From Bacteroidales bacterium (GTDB lineage Bacteria > Bacteroidota > Bacteroidia > Bacteroidales > UBA932): a stretch of 64,000 nt of DNA. This document shows, in pieces, positions 47,061 through 55,959 of this stretch. The DNA lies in assembly GCA_017554335.1 (NCBI GenBank), contig JAFZIO010000051.1, positions 1 to 64,000 of the forward strand, read 5' to 3'. Below the pieces are notes generated by a model. The model saw only the letters and a program-made list of their open reading frames with translations, was not told the DNA's origin and made no database searches. A program made the position numbers and the translations under genes. Within the stretch, counting starts at the first letter, position 1, and every line of letters begins with the position of its first letter.

Positions 47061-47990
47061 TTATCGGCGGCCGTGCTTCTTGAGGTAGCTTATAAGGAAT
47101 TCGGGGCGGTCCGTTTGTATGATGGAGGTCCCCAGGGAGAGAATTGTGCCGTAAACTTCCCCGGGGCCGGCGCCGACGTAGGCGTTGTCGTCGTCATATC
47201 CACCGCAGAGAGAGCCCCATAGGGTGTTTACCCATAGCTTGGAGCCGGAATCCAGGATTTTCCGGGCGCAATCGTAAACAGTTGAATCCAGCTGCTGGAA
47301 GCAGACCTCGTAGGCGAGGGGTACCTCACCGGCTTCCATGTATTCGTTGAACAGTGCGGCCCCGGCCGGCTTCTGTATGTCGATTATGGGCATGTACATC
47401 ATGTTCCGTTCGTGCTCGGCCATCTTGGCGCGCACGGCAGAAGCAGGCTTCTTGCCCTTGATGAGAAGTTGTTCCGTAACCCCGAGCTCGTCCGAGAGCT
47501 GCAGCACCAGGTCGTAATACTCATACCCCTGGTCAACGTTTACCACTATCTTGTCCTTGCAGGCCAGCAGGGCGTCGCGCAAGGTGGTTATATGGGTGTC
47601 CGGCATGCGCACCCCGTGCATCGACCGCAGGTTGAATGTCATCAGCGAATCCAGAGTCAAATCCTGGACCTTGCCGTGCCCCGTAGTAGTGCGGTCTATG
47701 GTCTTGTCGTGCATGAGCACCAGTACGCTGTCTTTGGTGAGCTTGAGGTCCAGCTCCATAATATCCACGCCCATGCGTATGACGGACTCAATCGCAGGAA
47801 TGGAGTTCTCGGGGAAGTTGCGCCAGTCGCCGCGGTGCGAGGCCACCAGCACGTATTTGGATTTGGGATTCTCTATCTGGCGAACAATCCACATTGCATG
47901 GTTGCCGGAATCTTGCGCCTTCTGCCCGCAGGATGCAGCGCAAAGCAACAGGCATGCACAGGAAATCAGTATGGAAACGATTCTTTTCAT
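47061..47990 (-). CDS. Glycerophosphodiester phosphodiesterase lipoprotein
   Basis: This 309-residue lipoprotein (lipobox CAASC) contains a GDPD barrel: ASHRGDWRNFPENS with the catalytic His, the metal ligands in MELDLKLTKDSVLVLMHD, and DRTTTGHG. The enzyme hydrolyses glycerophosphodiesters from membrane lipids to glycerol-3-phosphate and an alcohol, here probably in the periplasm. The C-terminal part (SKLWVNTLWG, IIQTDRPEFLISYL) is also typical. It has its own consensus promoter upstream. Confidence 0.92.
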   Translation of the reverse strand: MKRIVSILISCACLLLCAASCGQKAQDSGNHAMWIVRQIENPKSKYVLVASHRGDWRNFPENSIPAIESVIRMGVDIMELDLKLTKDSVLVLMHDKTIDRTTTGHGKVQDLTLDSLMTFNLRSMHGVRMPDTHITTLRDALLACKDKIVVNVDQGYEYYDLVLQLSDELGVTEQLLIKGKKPASAVRAKMAEHERNMMYMPIIDIQKPAGAALFNEYMEAGEVPLAYEVCFQQLDSTVYDCARKILDSGSKLWVNTLWGSLCGGYDDDNAYVGAGPGEVYGTILSLGTSIIQTDRPEFLISYLKKHGRR

Positions 47991-48007
47991 ATCATGCGAA
48001 TTATACG

Positions 48008-48038
48008 CAAAGATACGAATATTAGCGGCTCCGGCAAA
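48008..48038 (-). promoter_or_regulatory. Promoter for the GDPD gene
   Basis: On the minus strand, TTTG (48038-48035), a 19-bp spacer and TATCTTTG (48015-48008) match the consensus fully. It overlaps the end of the small Feo-associated gene. Confidence 0.8.
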
Positions 48039-48165
48039 TACCTTTCAGTGCGCAGCCGCTGCAGGCGGAAGAGCCAAGCGTCCGCCGCCGGTGCACCAAA
48101 AAGCCAACGGCAACAAAAGCCACGGCCAGCACCAAACCAAGCACTATCCAGGAAGCGGCATTCAT
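48022..48165 (-). CDS. FeoB-associated Cys-rich small membrane protein
   Basis: This 47-residue product starts at ATG 48165 (MNAASWIVLGLVLAVAFVAV): one transmembrane helix followed by a basic stretch (HRRR) and a short tail with three cysteines (CSGCALKGIC). This is the layout of the small FeoB-associated proteins found next to feoB in many bacteria, thought to take part in ferrous iron uptake. It overlaps the end of feoB by 4 bp (ATGA), so it is translationally coupled to it. Confidence 0.85.
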   Translation of the reverse strand: MNAASWIVLGLVLAVAFVAVGFLVHRRRTLGSSACSGCALKGICRSR

Positions 48166-50525
48166 AGGAACAGCAGCGCGAGCCTGTAAGCCCCGAAGGC
48201 AACAACCCAGGCAACAAGGCATTGGAACACAATAACAAAGGCCGCCCACTTTCCGCCCAGCTCACGCTTGACGGCGGCAATCGTTGCCACGCAGGGGGTA
48301 TACAGCAGGCTGAACACCAGCATGGAAACGGAAGTGGCGACGGTGAGCGAAGACAGTACGTCCAGTACCTCCATGGTGGAAACCACGCTCTCCTTTGCCA
48401 GGAAGCCGGAAATGAAGGCGGTAACGACCCTCCAGTCACCTAGTCCCAGAGGCTCAAATAAAGGAGCCAGGAGACCGGCTATTCCAGCCAGCATGCTCCC
48501 TTCTCCGTTCTGTACCAGGTTGAAGCGGAAGTCGAAGCTCTGCAGGAACCAGATGACCAGCGTGGCCACGAAAATGACGGTGAAGGCCCTCTCAAGGAAG
48601 TCCCTGGTCTTGTCCCACAGGAGGTGTCCCACGTTGCGCAGCTGCGGCAGGCGGTAGTTAGGAAGCTCCAACACGAACGGGGCGGCCTCGGACTTGCCGC
48701 CGTGGTACTTGCTCACGACGGCCACAAGCACGCCCGTCAGAATCGACAGCAGGTACAGGCATACCAGCACCAGCCCGCCGTGCCCCGGGAAGAAGGCGCT
48801 GCTGAGGAACGCGTATATGGGGAGCTTGGCCGAGCAGCTCATGAAAGGCGTCAGCAGTATGGTCTTCCGGCGGTCTCGGGCAGACGGGAGTGTCCTGGAC
48901 GACATCACGGCCGGCACGGAGCATCCCAGGCCGATGAGAAGCGGCACGATGCTTCGGCCGGATAGGCCTATCTTGCGGAGGAAGCTGTCGGTAACGTACG
49001 CCACGCGGGCCATGTAGCCGCTGTCTTCCAGCATCGACAGGAAGAAGAACAGTATCACGATAATCGGCACGAAGCTGCAGACGGAACCCACGCCCCCGAA
49101 GATGGCGTCCACCACCAGCGACTGCACCGCCGGGCTCACGTTCCAGTCCTCCAGCAGGCCGCCGACCATGGCTCCGAGGGAGCTGATCCCCTGGTCGAGC
49201 AGCTCCTGCAGAGGCGCCCCGAGCACGTCGATCGTGAGCCAGATGACCAGCGCCATAATGGCGATGAAGATGGGGATGGCGGTCCAGCGGCCGGTGAGCA
49301 CCTTGTCGATGCGGCGGCTGCGGCGGTACTCCTTGCTCTCCCGCGGTTTCACGACCGTCTGCGCGCAGAGCTTGCGTATGAAGGTATAGCGCATGTCCGC
49401 AATGGCGGCGGTGCGGTCGAGCCCGCGCTCCCTTTCCATGTCGACTATTATCTGTTCGATGGTCTCACGCTCCCCGGCGCTGAGCTTCAGGGCGTGCTCC
49501 ACCCAGTCGTCACCCTCGATGAGCTTGGTGGCGGCGAAGCGGGCGGGGATGCCGGCTGCGGCCGCATGGTCCTCGATCAGATGAATCACGCTGTGCAGGC
49601 AGCGGTGTACCGCTCCTCCGTTGTCGTCTTTGCCGCAGAAGTCGTTGCGGGCGGGGGCCTCCTGGTAGCGCGCCACATGCATCGCGTGCTCCACGAGTTC
49701 GTCGATACCCTCGTTGCGGGCGGCGGAAATGCCCACCACCGGTATCCCGAGTATTCGTTCCATCTCGTTGAGGCGTATGGAGCCGCCGTTGCCGCGCACC
49801 TCGTCCATCATATTGAGGGCCAGTACCATAGGCACCCCGAGCTCCATCAGCTGGAGGGTGAGGTAGAGGTGGCGCTCGATGTTGCTGGCGTCCACTATGT
49901 TGATGAGGCCTTTGGTCTTGGGGTCGAGTATGAATTCGCGGGAGACTATCTCTTCGGCGGTATACGGCGACAGGGAGTAGATGCCCGGCAGGTCGGTGAG
50001 CAGGCTGTCCGGATGTCCCTTGATGGCTCCGTCCTTGCGGTCTACCGTGACGCCGGGGAAGTTGCCCACGTGCTGGTTGGAACCGGTGAGCACGTTGAAG
50101 AGGGTGGTCTTGCCGCAGTTCTGCTGGCCTGCGAGGGCGAAACTTAGGACCGTGCCCTTGGGGAGCGGGTTTTCGTGGTCTTTCGAATGATATTTTCCCC
50201 CTTCGCCCAGGCCAGGGTGGGGGTTGACGTCGTGGAGATAGAGGTTGCGGCCCATGTTGTCGTCGCCGGCTCCGGCCGCAGCTGCGCTTTCGCCCGGCTT
50301 CAGGTCTCGTACAGCTATGTCGGCCGCGTCAGCCTTGCGCAAGGTGAGTGCATAGCCGCTGATCAGCAGCTGGATGGGGTCGCCCAGAGGTGCTTTGGCA
50401 ACCACTTTTAATATAGCTCCGGGTATGAGCCCCATATCCAGAAAATGCGTCCTGGTGGCGCCCTCGCCACCTACTATTTCTATTACGACCTCGCGTCCTG
50501 TCTCAAGTTTGTCAATAGTCAACAT
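48162..50525 (-). CDS. feoB: Ferrous iron transporter, FeoA-FeoB fusion
   Basis: This 787-residue inner-membrane transporter for Fe2+ starts with a FeoA (SH3-like) domain (about residues 1-75, LDMGLIPGAILKVVAKAPLG), then a linker and a G-protein domain. The nucleotide-binding loop is GQQNCGKTTLFNVL, followed by GNFPGVTVD, TDLPGIYSLSPY and LNMMDE. The C-terminal membrane part has two Gate domains (LIGLGCSVPAVMSSRTL). The fusion of FeoA to FeoB is known in Porphyromonas and relatives. The start at ATG 50525 (MLTIDKLETG) matches the FeoA start. Confidence 0.95.
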   Translation of the reverse strand: MLTIDKLETGREVVIEIVGGEGATRTHFLDMGLIPGAILKVVAKAPLGDPIQLLISGYALTLRKADAADIAVRDLKPGESAAAAGAGDDNMGRNLYLHDVNPHPGLGEGGKYHSKDHENPLPKGTVLSFALAGQQNCGKTTLFNVLTGSNQHVGNFPGVTVDRKDGAIKGHPDSLLTDLPGIYSLSPYTAEEIVSREFILDPKTKGLINIVDASNIERHLYLTLQLMELGVPMVLALNMMDEVRGNGGSIRLNEMERILGIPVVGISAARNEGIDELVEHAMHVARYQEAPARNDFCGKDDNGGAVHRCLHSVIHLIEDHAAAAGIPARFAATKLIEGDDWVEHALKLSAGERETIEQIIVDMERERGLDRTAAIADMRYTFIRKLCAQTVVKPRESKEYRRSRRIDKVLTGRWTAIPIFIAIMALVIWLTIDVLGAPLQELLDQGISSLGAMVGGLLEDWNVSPAVQSLVVDAIFGGVGSVCSFVPIIVILFFFLSMLEDSGYMARVAYVTDSFLRKIGLSGRSIVPLLIGLGCSVPAVMSSRTLPSARDRRKTILLTPFMSCSAKLPIYAFLSSAFFPGHGGLVLVCLYLLSILTGVLVAVVSKYHGGKSEAAPFVLELPNYRLPQLRNVGHLLWDKTRDFLERAFTVIFVATLVIWFLQSFDFRFNLVQNGEGSMLAGIAGLLAPLFEPLGLGDWRVVTAFISGFLAKESVVSTMEVLDVLSSLTVATSVSMLVFSLLYTPCVATIAAVKRELGGKWAAFVIVFQCLVAWVVAFGAYRLALLFL

Positions 50526-50549
50526 TCCTCTATGTTCAGTTTTGCACTG

Positions 50550-50580
50550 CAAAGGTAGCGCAACACATGTACGTTGGCAA
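50550..50580 (-). promoter_or_regulatory. Promoter for feoB
   Basis: On the minus strand, TTG (50580-50578), a 20-bp spacer and TACCTTTG (50557-50550) match the consensus. No Fur-like site was recognised by eye. Confidence 0.78.
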
Positions 50581-50658
50581 TACCTATATATGGGGATTAT
50601 TTCGTATATTGGCACACAGATTGCAATTTTTGCAGTATACCATTAAAACTATTGCCCT

Positions 50659-51615
50659 ATGAAAGCAATGAACAAATTCTCAGCGGCGTTTTTCGCCATG
50701 GTACTCTTAGCGGTTTCTGGATATGCCCAGGAGCGTCCCGCCCATCGCGCATCCGTGAACAACAGTCGTCAGGACGCGAAGGTCGAGAGGCAGCAGAACC
50801 AGGTGGACAAGAAGCAGAAACCGACCAACATCGACAACCAGGGCGCAACCGACAAGAAGGTTCGCGACGCAAGGGGCAATGACCGCAACGGCTTCGGCAA
50901 CGGCCGTCCCGACTTCCAGGGTGAGCGTCCTTCCGGTGACCGTCCTACCAAAGAGCTCCCCGCCGGCGACCGTCCTTCCGGCAATCGTCCTTCCGGCAAT
51001 CGTCCTGACGGCAACTTCGGCGGTGGCGACAGACCTTCGATGCCTCCTTCAGGCGGCAACGGCAGACCCGGCTTCGACGGCAAGCGTCCGGACGGACATT
51101 TCGGAGACGGCAAGAGGCCTCCCATGCCTCCCGAGGGCTTCCGCGGACATGGCGAACACGGCAAGCGTCCTCAGATGGCGCCGGTGATCGATTACAGCCG
51201 TAACCAGATCTACGAGCGCACCAATGCGTACGGCATCGTGGTCAACACCAGCTTCCGCAACAAGGAAGAGGCATACGACTACATCTGGTGGCTGCTCGAG
51301 CAGAAGTCATACGTGGTGGGGGCTTACGGTAACAACTGCAGCTGGATAATGAGTGACGTGGCGTTCATCCCGACTCCGTTCGACTGGACCAACCCCATGA
51401 CCCACAACCAGTTCCGCATGAAGTTCAATATCGCCAGGAGCGGCGCCGACATAAAGGTTACCATAACCGGCGAGTGGCGCGAGTCCTACCTTATGGACAA
51501 CTATACCAAGCTGCGCTTCCAGCCCAGCAACCGGTACAGCACCTATTACGCCTGGAACGTGATGGAGGACTTCGCCAACAACATACCTCACAGGTTTATA
51601 ACCTATAAACGCTAA
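50659..51615 (+). CDS. Secreted protein with Pro/Gly/Arg-rich repeat region, function unknown
   Basis: This 318-residue protein has a signal peptide (cleavage after SGYAQ) and a charged, glutamine-rich segment. A disordered region of about 110 residues follows (about 75-175) built from short repeats such as GDRPSGNRPSGNRPDGN and GKRPPMPPEG. The C-terminal domain of about 140 residues is ordered and aromatic-rich (YDYIWWLLEQKSYVVGAYG; TPFDWTNPMTHNQFRMKFN). I recognise no family. It is divergent from feoB, with about 130 bp between, and has its own terminator, so it is probably transcribed alone. Confidence 0.75.
   Translation: MKAMNKFSAAFFAMVLLAVSGYAQERPAHRASVNNSRQDAKVERQQNQVDKKQKPTNIDNQGATDKKVRDARGNDRNGFGNGRPDFQGERPSGDRPTKELPAGDRPSGNRPSGNRPDGNFGGGDRPSMPPSGGNGRPGFDGKRPDGHFGDGKRPPMPPEGFRGHGEHGKRPQMAPVIDYSRNQIYERTNAYGIVVNTSFRNKEEAYDYIWWLLEQKSYVVGAYGNNCSWIMSDVAFIPTPFDWTNPMTHNQFRMKFNIARSGADIKVTITGEWRESYLMDNYTKLRFQPSNRYSTYYAWNVMEDFANNIPHRFITYKR
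50925..51017 (+). repeat. Short in-frame tandem repeats (15-bp unit)
   Basis: A 15-bp unit (cgtccttccggcaat) occurs twice in direct succession (50973-51002), with near copies on both sides (cgtccttccggtgac, cgtcctgacggcaac). It encodes RPSGN-type pentapeptides. Copy number could vary by slippage. Confidence 0.75.
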
Positions 51616-51616
51616 A

Positions 51617-51650
51617 GAAAAAGGCCTTGATATCACATCAAGGCCTTTTC
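51617..51650 (+). terminator. Terminator after the repeat-rich secreted protein gene
   Basis: GAAAAAGGCCTTGA (51617-51630) pairs with TCAAGGCCTTTTC (51638-51650) around a 7-nt loop, 1 bp after the stop codon; the right arm ends in TTTTC. Confidence 0.82.
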
Positions 51651-51724
51651 TATATTGCATTAGTATAGTTTATTGTTTAATTTAACCGAAATGAAAGTAG
51701 GCAAACACAGTGCCAAACTTTCAC

Positions 51725-51732
51725 TATATTTG
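51725..51732 (+). promoter_or_regulatory. Candidate -7 element before the GH92 gene
   Basis: TATATTTG matches TAnnTTTG 7 bp before the ATG; there is no -33 match at the normal distance. Confidence 0.45.
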
Positions 51733-51739
51733 CGATAAT

Positions 51740-54286
51740 ATGTTCAATTGTTTGATTATCGCCCTGACTCTGTTCGTTCAGAACGTCAACCCTTTCGTCG
51801 GAACCGACGCCCACGGTCATACTTTCCCCGGTGCATGCGCGCCCTTCGGCATGATGCAGCTTAGCCCGGACACCCGTCCTGACCCCAATGACTGGGACGG
51901 ATGCAGCGGTTACCATTATTCCGATTCGCTGATTTGCGGCTTCAGCCACACCCACCTCAGCGGTACCGGATGCGCCGACTGGTGCGACCTGCTTATTACC
52001 CCCGGCGACGGCCCGTCCCGCTTTTCGCACAGGCGCGAGAAGGCGGAGCCCGGCTACTACCAGGTATGGCTCAAGGATCCGAAGGTTAAGGTAAGGCTGA
52101 CGGCCGGCAGGCGCGTGGCGATGCACGAATACCGCTTCCGCCGCGGTCCCGCAAAGCTGACCCTGGACCTGAACCATCGTGACAGGCTGGACAGCTTTGC
52201 TATACATACCGGCCCCAACTGGGTGAGCGGCTGCCGTGTATCCACTTACTGGGCTCATAATCAGCACGTATTCTTCTATATCGAATTCTCGTCCGACCCC
52301 GAATGCGTGGTGAGCGAGGACGGCAAGACTGCCACCTTTACCTTCGACAGCCGCAAGGTGACGCTCAGGGTGGCAATCTCCAGCGTTTCCGAAGAAGGCG
52401 CGAAGGCCAACCTCATGTCGGAGTATCCCGTGTCTTTTAACGGGCTGCGCAAGAGCACGAAGGCCGAGTGGGAGAACTACCTCGGACTGCTCGAGTGCCC
52501 TTACAAGGACAGGGAACACCGCAGGCGCTTCTACACCGCCCTCTATCATACCGGAATCCATCCCACCTTGTACTCCGATGCCGACGGCCGCTACCGCGGC
52601 ATGGACGGCAAGGTGCACCGGACCGACGGATGGGACCGCTACACTGTCTTCAGCCTTTGGGACACCTTCCGCGGAGAGCACCCCCTGCTCTTCGAGATTC
52701 AGCCGGAGCGCAGCATGGACTTCATCAAGTCGATGATCTCCATCTACGAAGAGAACGGCAAGCTGCCGGTGTGGGAGCTCTCCGGCTGGGAGACCAACTG
52801 CATGATAGGTTACAATTCCGCCCCCGTCATCGCCGACGCGGTTGCCCGCGGTCTCACGGACTTCGACGTGGAGAAGGCTTTCGAGGCGCTGATGGCCTCG
52901 TCCCTCAGGCCCGAGTTCGGGATGGACAGCTACCGCCGCAACGGCCTGGTGCTGGCGGACGACGAGCACGAGAGCGTATCCAAGACTCTGGAGTATGCCT
53001 TCGACGACTGGTGCGTGGCGCAGGTGGCGGCCTACCTTGGCAAGACCGACGAATACCTGAGCTACATGCGTTCCTCGCAGTACTGGCGCAACGTCTTCGA
53101 CCCTTCGACCGGCTTCATGCGGGCGAGGCAGAACGGCCGCTGGTTCAGCCCATTCGACCCAAGGGAGGTGAACAACAACTACACGGAGGCCAACTCATGG
53201 CAGTACAGCTTCTTCGTGCCGCAGGACGTGCAGGGCCTAATGGCGGCTCTCGGCGGACAGGAGGCGTTCGAGGCGCGGCTGGACAGTCTCTTCTCGGCCC
53301 CTGAGGGCAATACCGGCCGCAATCAGGCTGATATCACCGGCTGCATAGGTCAGTACGCCCACGGCAACGAGCCGAGCCACCATATCCCTTATCTGTACGC
53401 CTTTACGGCTCATCCGGAGAAGCAGCAGGCGACCGTCGGCCGCATAATGGAGACCCTCTACGGTTCCGCTCCCGACGGTTGCTGCGGCAACGACGACTGC
53501 GGGCAGATGTCTTCCTGGTACGTGCTTAGCGCCCTCGGCCGCTATCCGCTGTGCCCCGGTGCCGGAGTCGACTGCTCTGCCATGCCGGAGGTGCCCCGCA
53601 TCGTCACGAACCCCGTCTTTGAGATGGAGGGCGACATCTTCGCCGGAGAGATGCAGGTTGCGATAGCAGGGGAGGGGGAGATATTCTACCGCATCGGCAA
53701 GGGCGCTTTCCGCCCGTACACCGGCCCGTTCGTGATAAAGGACGCCTGCTCCATGGAGGCCTACTCCGTGCTGGGCGCCGAACGCAGCTTCACCACCAGC
53801 AGCACCGTACATAAAATCAAGTCCGATAGGGACGTGAAGATTCTCTCCCGCTGCAGCTCCCAGTATACGGCCGGCGGCCCTGAGGGGCTGATTGACGGGC
53901 GTCGCGGGGGCGCGAACTGGCGTACCGGTGGCTGGCAGGGATATCAGGACACCGACTTCGAGGCGGTGGTGGACCTTCGCGGCGTAAGGAAGCTGTCGCG
54001 CGTGGGCGCAGGCTTCTGCCAGGATGCCCGTTCCTGGATCTGGATGCCCAGGGAGGTAATTTTCGAGATCTCCACCGACGGCGTGAATTACGTTGAGGCC
54101 GCCCGCGTGGCCAATAAGGTGAAAGAGGATGACATGACCGTGCAGGTCTGGGACTGCGAGGCCCGCGTGAACGCCAAAGCCCGTTTCGTACGCGTACGCG
54201 CAACAAATATCGGTGTTATCCCCGACTGGCATCCGGCTGCCGGTTATCCAGGCTTTATTTTTGTAGATGAGTTATGGGCAGAATAA
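51740..54286 (+). CDS. GH92 alpha-mannosidase with C-terminal F5/8 type C (CBM32-like) domain
   Basis: This 848-residue secreted enzyme starts at ATG 51740 (MFNCLIIALTLFVQ). The N-terminal GH92 beta domain has VNPFVGTDAHGHTFPGACAP and CGFSHTHLSGTG. The (alpha/alpha)6 catalytic part has TVFSLWDTFRGEHPL, GNEPSHHIPYLYAF and GNDDCGQMSSWYV, which includes the Ca2+-linked motifs of the family. Residues from about 700 form an F5/8 type C domain (SSQYTAGGPEGLIDG, RFVRVRATNIG). GH92 enzymes trim alpha-linked mannose from N-glycans or mannoproteins. No other N-glycan genes are nearby. A TATATTTG box (51725-51732) lies 7 bp upstream. Confidence 0.93.
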   Translation: MFNCLIIALTLFVQNVNPFVGTDAHGHTFPGACAPFGMMQLSPDTRPDPNDWDGCSGYHYSDSLICGFSHTHLSGTGCADWCDLLITPGDGPSRFSHRREKAEPGYYQVWLKDPKVKVRLTAGRRVAMHEYRFRRGPAKLTLDLNHRDRLDSFAIHTGPNWVSGCRVSTYWAHNQHVFFYIEFSSDPECVVSEDGKTATFTFDSRKVTLRVAISSVSEEGAKANLMSEYPVSFNGLRKSTKAEWENYLGLLECPYKDREHRRRFYTALYHTGIHPTLYSDADGRYRGMDGKVHRTDGWDRYTVFSLWDTFRGEHPLLFEIQPERSMDFIKSMISIYEENGKLPVWELSGWETNCMIGYNSAPVIADAVARGLTDFDVEKAFEALMASSLRPEFGMDSYRRNGLVLADDEHESVSKTLEYAFDDWCVAQVAAYLGKTDEYLSYMRSSQYWRNVFDPSTGFMRARQNGRWFSPFDPREVNNNYTEANSWQYSFFVPQDVQGLMAALGGQEAFEARLDSLFSAPEGNTGRNQADITGCIGQYAHGNEPSHHIPYLYAFTAHPEKQQATVGRIMETLYGSAPDGCCGNDDCGQMSSWYVLSALGRYPLCPGAGVDCSAMPEVPRIVTNPVFEMEGDIFAGEMQVAIAGEGEIFYRIGKGAFRPYTGPFVIKDACSMEAYSVLGAERSFTTSSTVHKIKSDRDVKILSRCSSQYTAGGPEGLIDGRRGGANWRTGGWQGYQDTDFEAVVDLRGVRKLSRVGAGFCQDARSWIWMPREVIFEISTDGVNYVEAARVANKVKEDDMTVQVWDCEARVNAKARFVRVRATNIGVIPDWHPAAGYPGFIFVDELWAE

Positions 54287-54293
54287 AAAGTAT

Positions 54294-54301
54294 TATCTTT
54301 G
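54294..54301 (+). promoter_or_regulatory. Candidate -7 element before the lipocalin-like gene
   Basis: TATCTTTG lies 25 bp before the ATG at 54327, just after the GH92 stop codon. The -33 region is poor. Confidence 0.5.
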
Positions 54302-54326
54302 CAGCGTAAAAACTATAGATTGGATT

Positions 54327-54713
54327 ATGAAAAAGATTTTTTACATCATTGCAGCCGCAGTCATCGCACTCGGCCTGAGTTCTTGCAACTCCAAGATTGA
54401 AAACCCCACCGAACGCAACTTTATAGGCACCTGGGATCTTGAATCATATGAAATTGTCGGCGCTGACGGTTCTGTTACCAGTGTAGCAGCCAAGACTTTG
54501 GATTACTGGGTAGTCAAGGACGGCACCGTCTCTATGTACGAGGCCAACAAGCTCTCCAGGGAGGCTGACTTTGCCGTTAAAGACAAGATGATTTACATCA
54601 ACGGTGTCAGCACCTACAGGATTGATGAGATGACCCGCAAGGAAATGACCATCTCACAGGACGGATTCGGCATCCTGGTCTCTACCTATAAGTATCATTA
54701 CAAGAGGCGCTAG
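54327..54713 (+). CDS. Lipocalin-like lipoprotein
   Basis: This 128-residue lipoprotein (lipobox LSSC, mature CNSKIENPTE) is predicted to form a small beta-barrel: FIGTWDLESYEIVGADGS followed by repeated beta-strands (TLDYWVVKDGTVSMYE; KDKMIYINGVSTYRID). The pattern NFIGTWDLES matches lipocalin-like domain lipoproteins that are common and mostly uncharacterised in Bacteroidetes. A small hydrophobic ligand is possible but unproven. The stop is 2 bp from the convergent phosphatase gene. Confidence 0.75.
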   Translation: MKKIFYIIAAAVIALGLSSCNSKIENPTERNFIGTWDLESYEIVGADGSVTSVAAKTLDYWVVKDGTVSMYEANKLSREADFAVKDKMIYINGVSTYRIDEMTRKEMTISQDGFGILVSTYKYHYKRR

Positions 54714-54715
54714 AA

Positions 54716-55906
54716 TTACTCCAGCATCAGCGTCCTGAAGTCGTCGATATCTTTCTGCGAGACGCCTGCTTTCAGCAGGTATTTCTGGACACAGGCCTTG
54801 AAATCTTTATAAGAGCCGTAAGTCAGAAGGTAGTTTATTGCCTGAAGATAGCGGCTCTTATTCGTGCGCAGGCGGTCCACCTTTCCGTTGGTTACGCTCC
54901 ATTTCTCCGGTGCGAAGTAGGTGATTTCGTACTCCTTGCATATATCCGGCTCTGATACGCCCAGAATGCCCAGCAGCAGGATTGAGAACGTGCCGGTGCG
55001 GTCGCTTCCTATTGCGCAGTGGAAGTAGACCGGCTTGTCCTCCCGGAGGCAGTTGACGACGAACTCGAAGGCCTGTTTTACTTTCGCCGGCTCCTCCATC
55101 ATGGCCTGGTAGCCGTGCAGGAAGCCGGGGCCGCAGAAAGCTATGTCCTTGCCCAGGGGCGACTGCGACGGCATCCCTCCTTCTTCCCTCAGGTCGAGGT
55201 CGGCCTTGATGCCTTCAGCGAGAGCGTCCTTTATGCCTGCGGCGTCGATGTAGTTTTCGCTCATCTTGCCGCCGCGGAAGACCTTGCGGTATTTTACGGT
55301 CTTGCCGTCGGTAGTTTTCCATCCTCCGAGGTCGCGGGCGTTACGTGCCTGCTTGGTGAAGAAGACCTGATGCAGGTGGCCCTTGGTCCAGAAAGCGTCC
55401 TTCGCGACCACGCTGCCGTCGGAAGCCGTCACTACCCACTCGTACTTGCGGCGGGGGACCAGGTTGGTGACGTCCAGCGACGTGGCCCCCTCTTTCAGGC
55501 TGAACTCCCGGCTCCAGTCGCCCTCCGTCAGCGTCAGCTTGCAGCTTCCGGTAGTGGCCGGCTGCCAGGAGATGGTTACGGCAGGAGGCACGTCGCCCAC
55601 GCCGTTGGCGCCTCCTCCCGGATAATCCAATATCTTGCTGTAAGACCAGTCACCCTCGGGATAATGCACCTCCTCGAGATACTTTTCCATATAAGCGTTC
55701 GTTACCAGAACCGCATCCGCGGGAACCTCCGGCTCCGTGGTCCCGGAACCCGGAGTATCGACCTCCGGCCCGGGCTGATTCGCCTGGCCGGTAGTATCCA
55801 CCACCGCCTGCTTCTCGATCGGTGCCGGAGGCGTAATCTCATTCTTCCCGCTGCACGCCAGCATCAGCGTAATCAGGCACAGGCTTATCATATGGCTGTA
55901 CTTCAT
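54716..55906 (-). CDS. Lipoprotein tyrosine-protein phosphatase (Y_phosphatase3 type)
   Basis: This 396-residue lipoprotein (lipobox LMLAC) has a Pro/Thr-rich linker (about residues 25-60), a fibronectin III-like domain (about 95-180, ISWQPATTGSCKLTL to YEWVVTASDG) and a C-terminal phosphatase domain. The domain carries ARNARDLGGWKT, ADLDLREEGGMP and the HCX5R loop HCAIGSDRTG, with the catalytic Cys at about 297 and Arg at about 303. Similar enzymes dephosphorylate tyrosine or phosphoinositides. Being lipid-anchored outside the cytoplasm, its natural substrate is unclear. It has its own consensus promoter. Confidence 0.88.
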   Translation of the reverse strand: MKYSHMISLCLITLMLACSGKNEITPPAPIEKQAVVDTTGQANQPGPEVDTPGSGTTEPEVPADAVLVTNAYMEKYLEEVHYPEGDWSYSKILDYPGGGANGVGDVPPAVTISWQPATTGSCKLTLTEGDWSREFSLKEGATSLDVTNLVPRRKYEWVVTASDGSVVAKDAFWTKGHLHQVFFTKQARNARDLGGWKTTDGKTVKYRKVFRGGKMSENYIDAAGIKDALAEGIKADLDLREEGGMPSQSPLGKDIAFCGPGFLHGYQAMMEEPAKVKQAFEFVVNCLREDKPVYFHCAIGSDRTGTFSILLLGILGVSEPDICKEYEITYFAPEKWSVTNGKVDRLRTNKSRYLQAINYLLTYGSYKDFKACVQKYLLKAGVSQKDIDDFRTLMLE

Positions 55907-55928
55907 ATAATAAAGAGGTATTGTTTTT

Positions 55929-55959
55929 CAAAGATACTAATCAATTCCCATTCTGCAAA
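55929..55959 (-). promoter_or_regulatory. Promoter for the lipoprotein phosphatase gene
   Basis: On the minus strand, TTTG (55959-55956), a 19-bp spacer and TATCTTTG (55936-55929) match the consensus. From here to the terminator at 56114 about 150 bp hold nothing recognisable. Confidence 0.8.
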
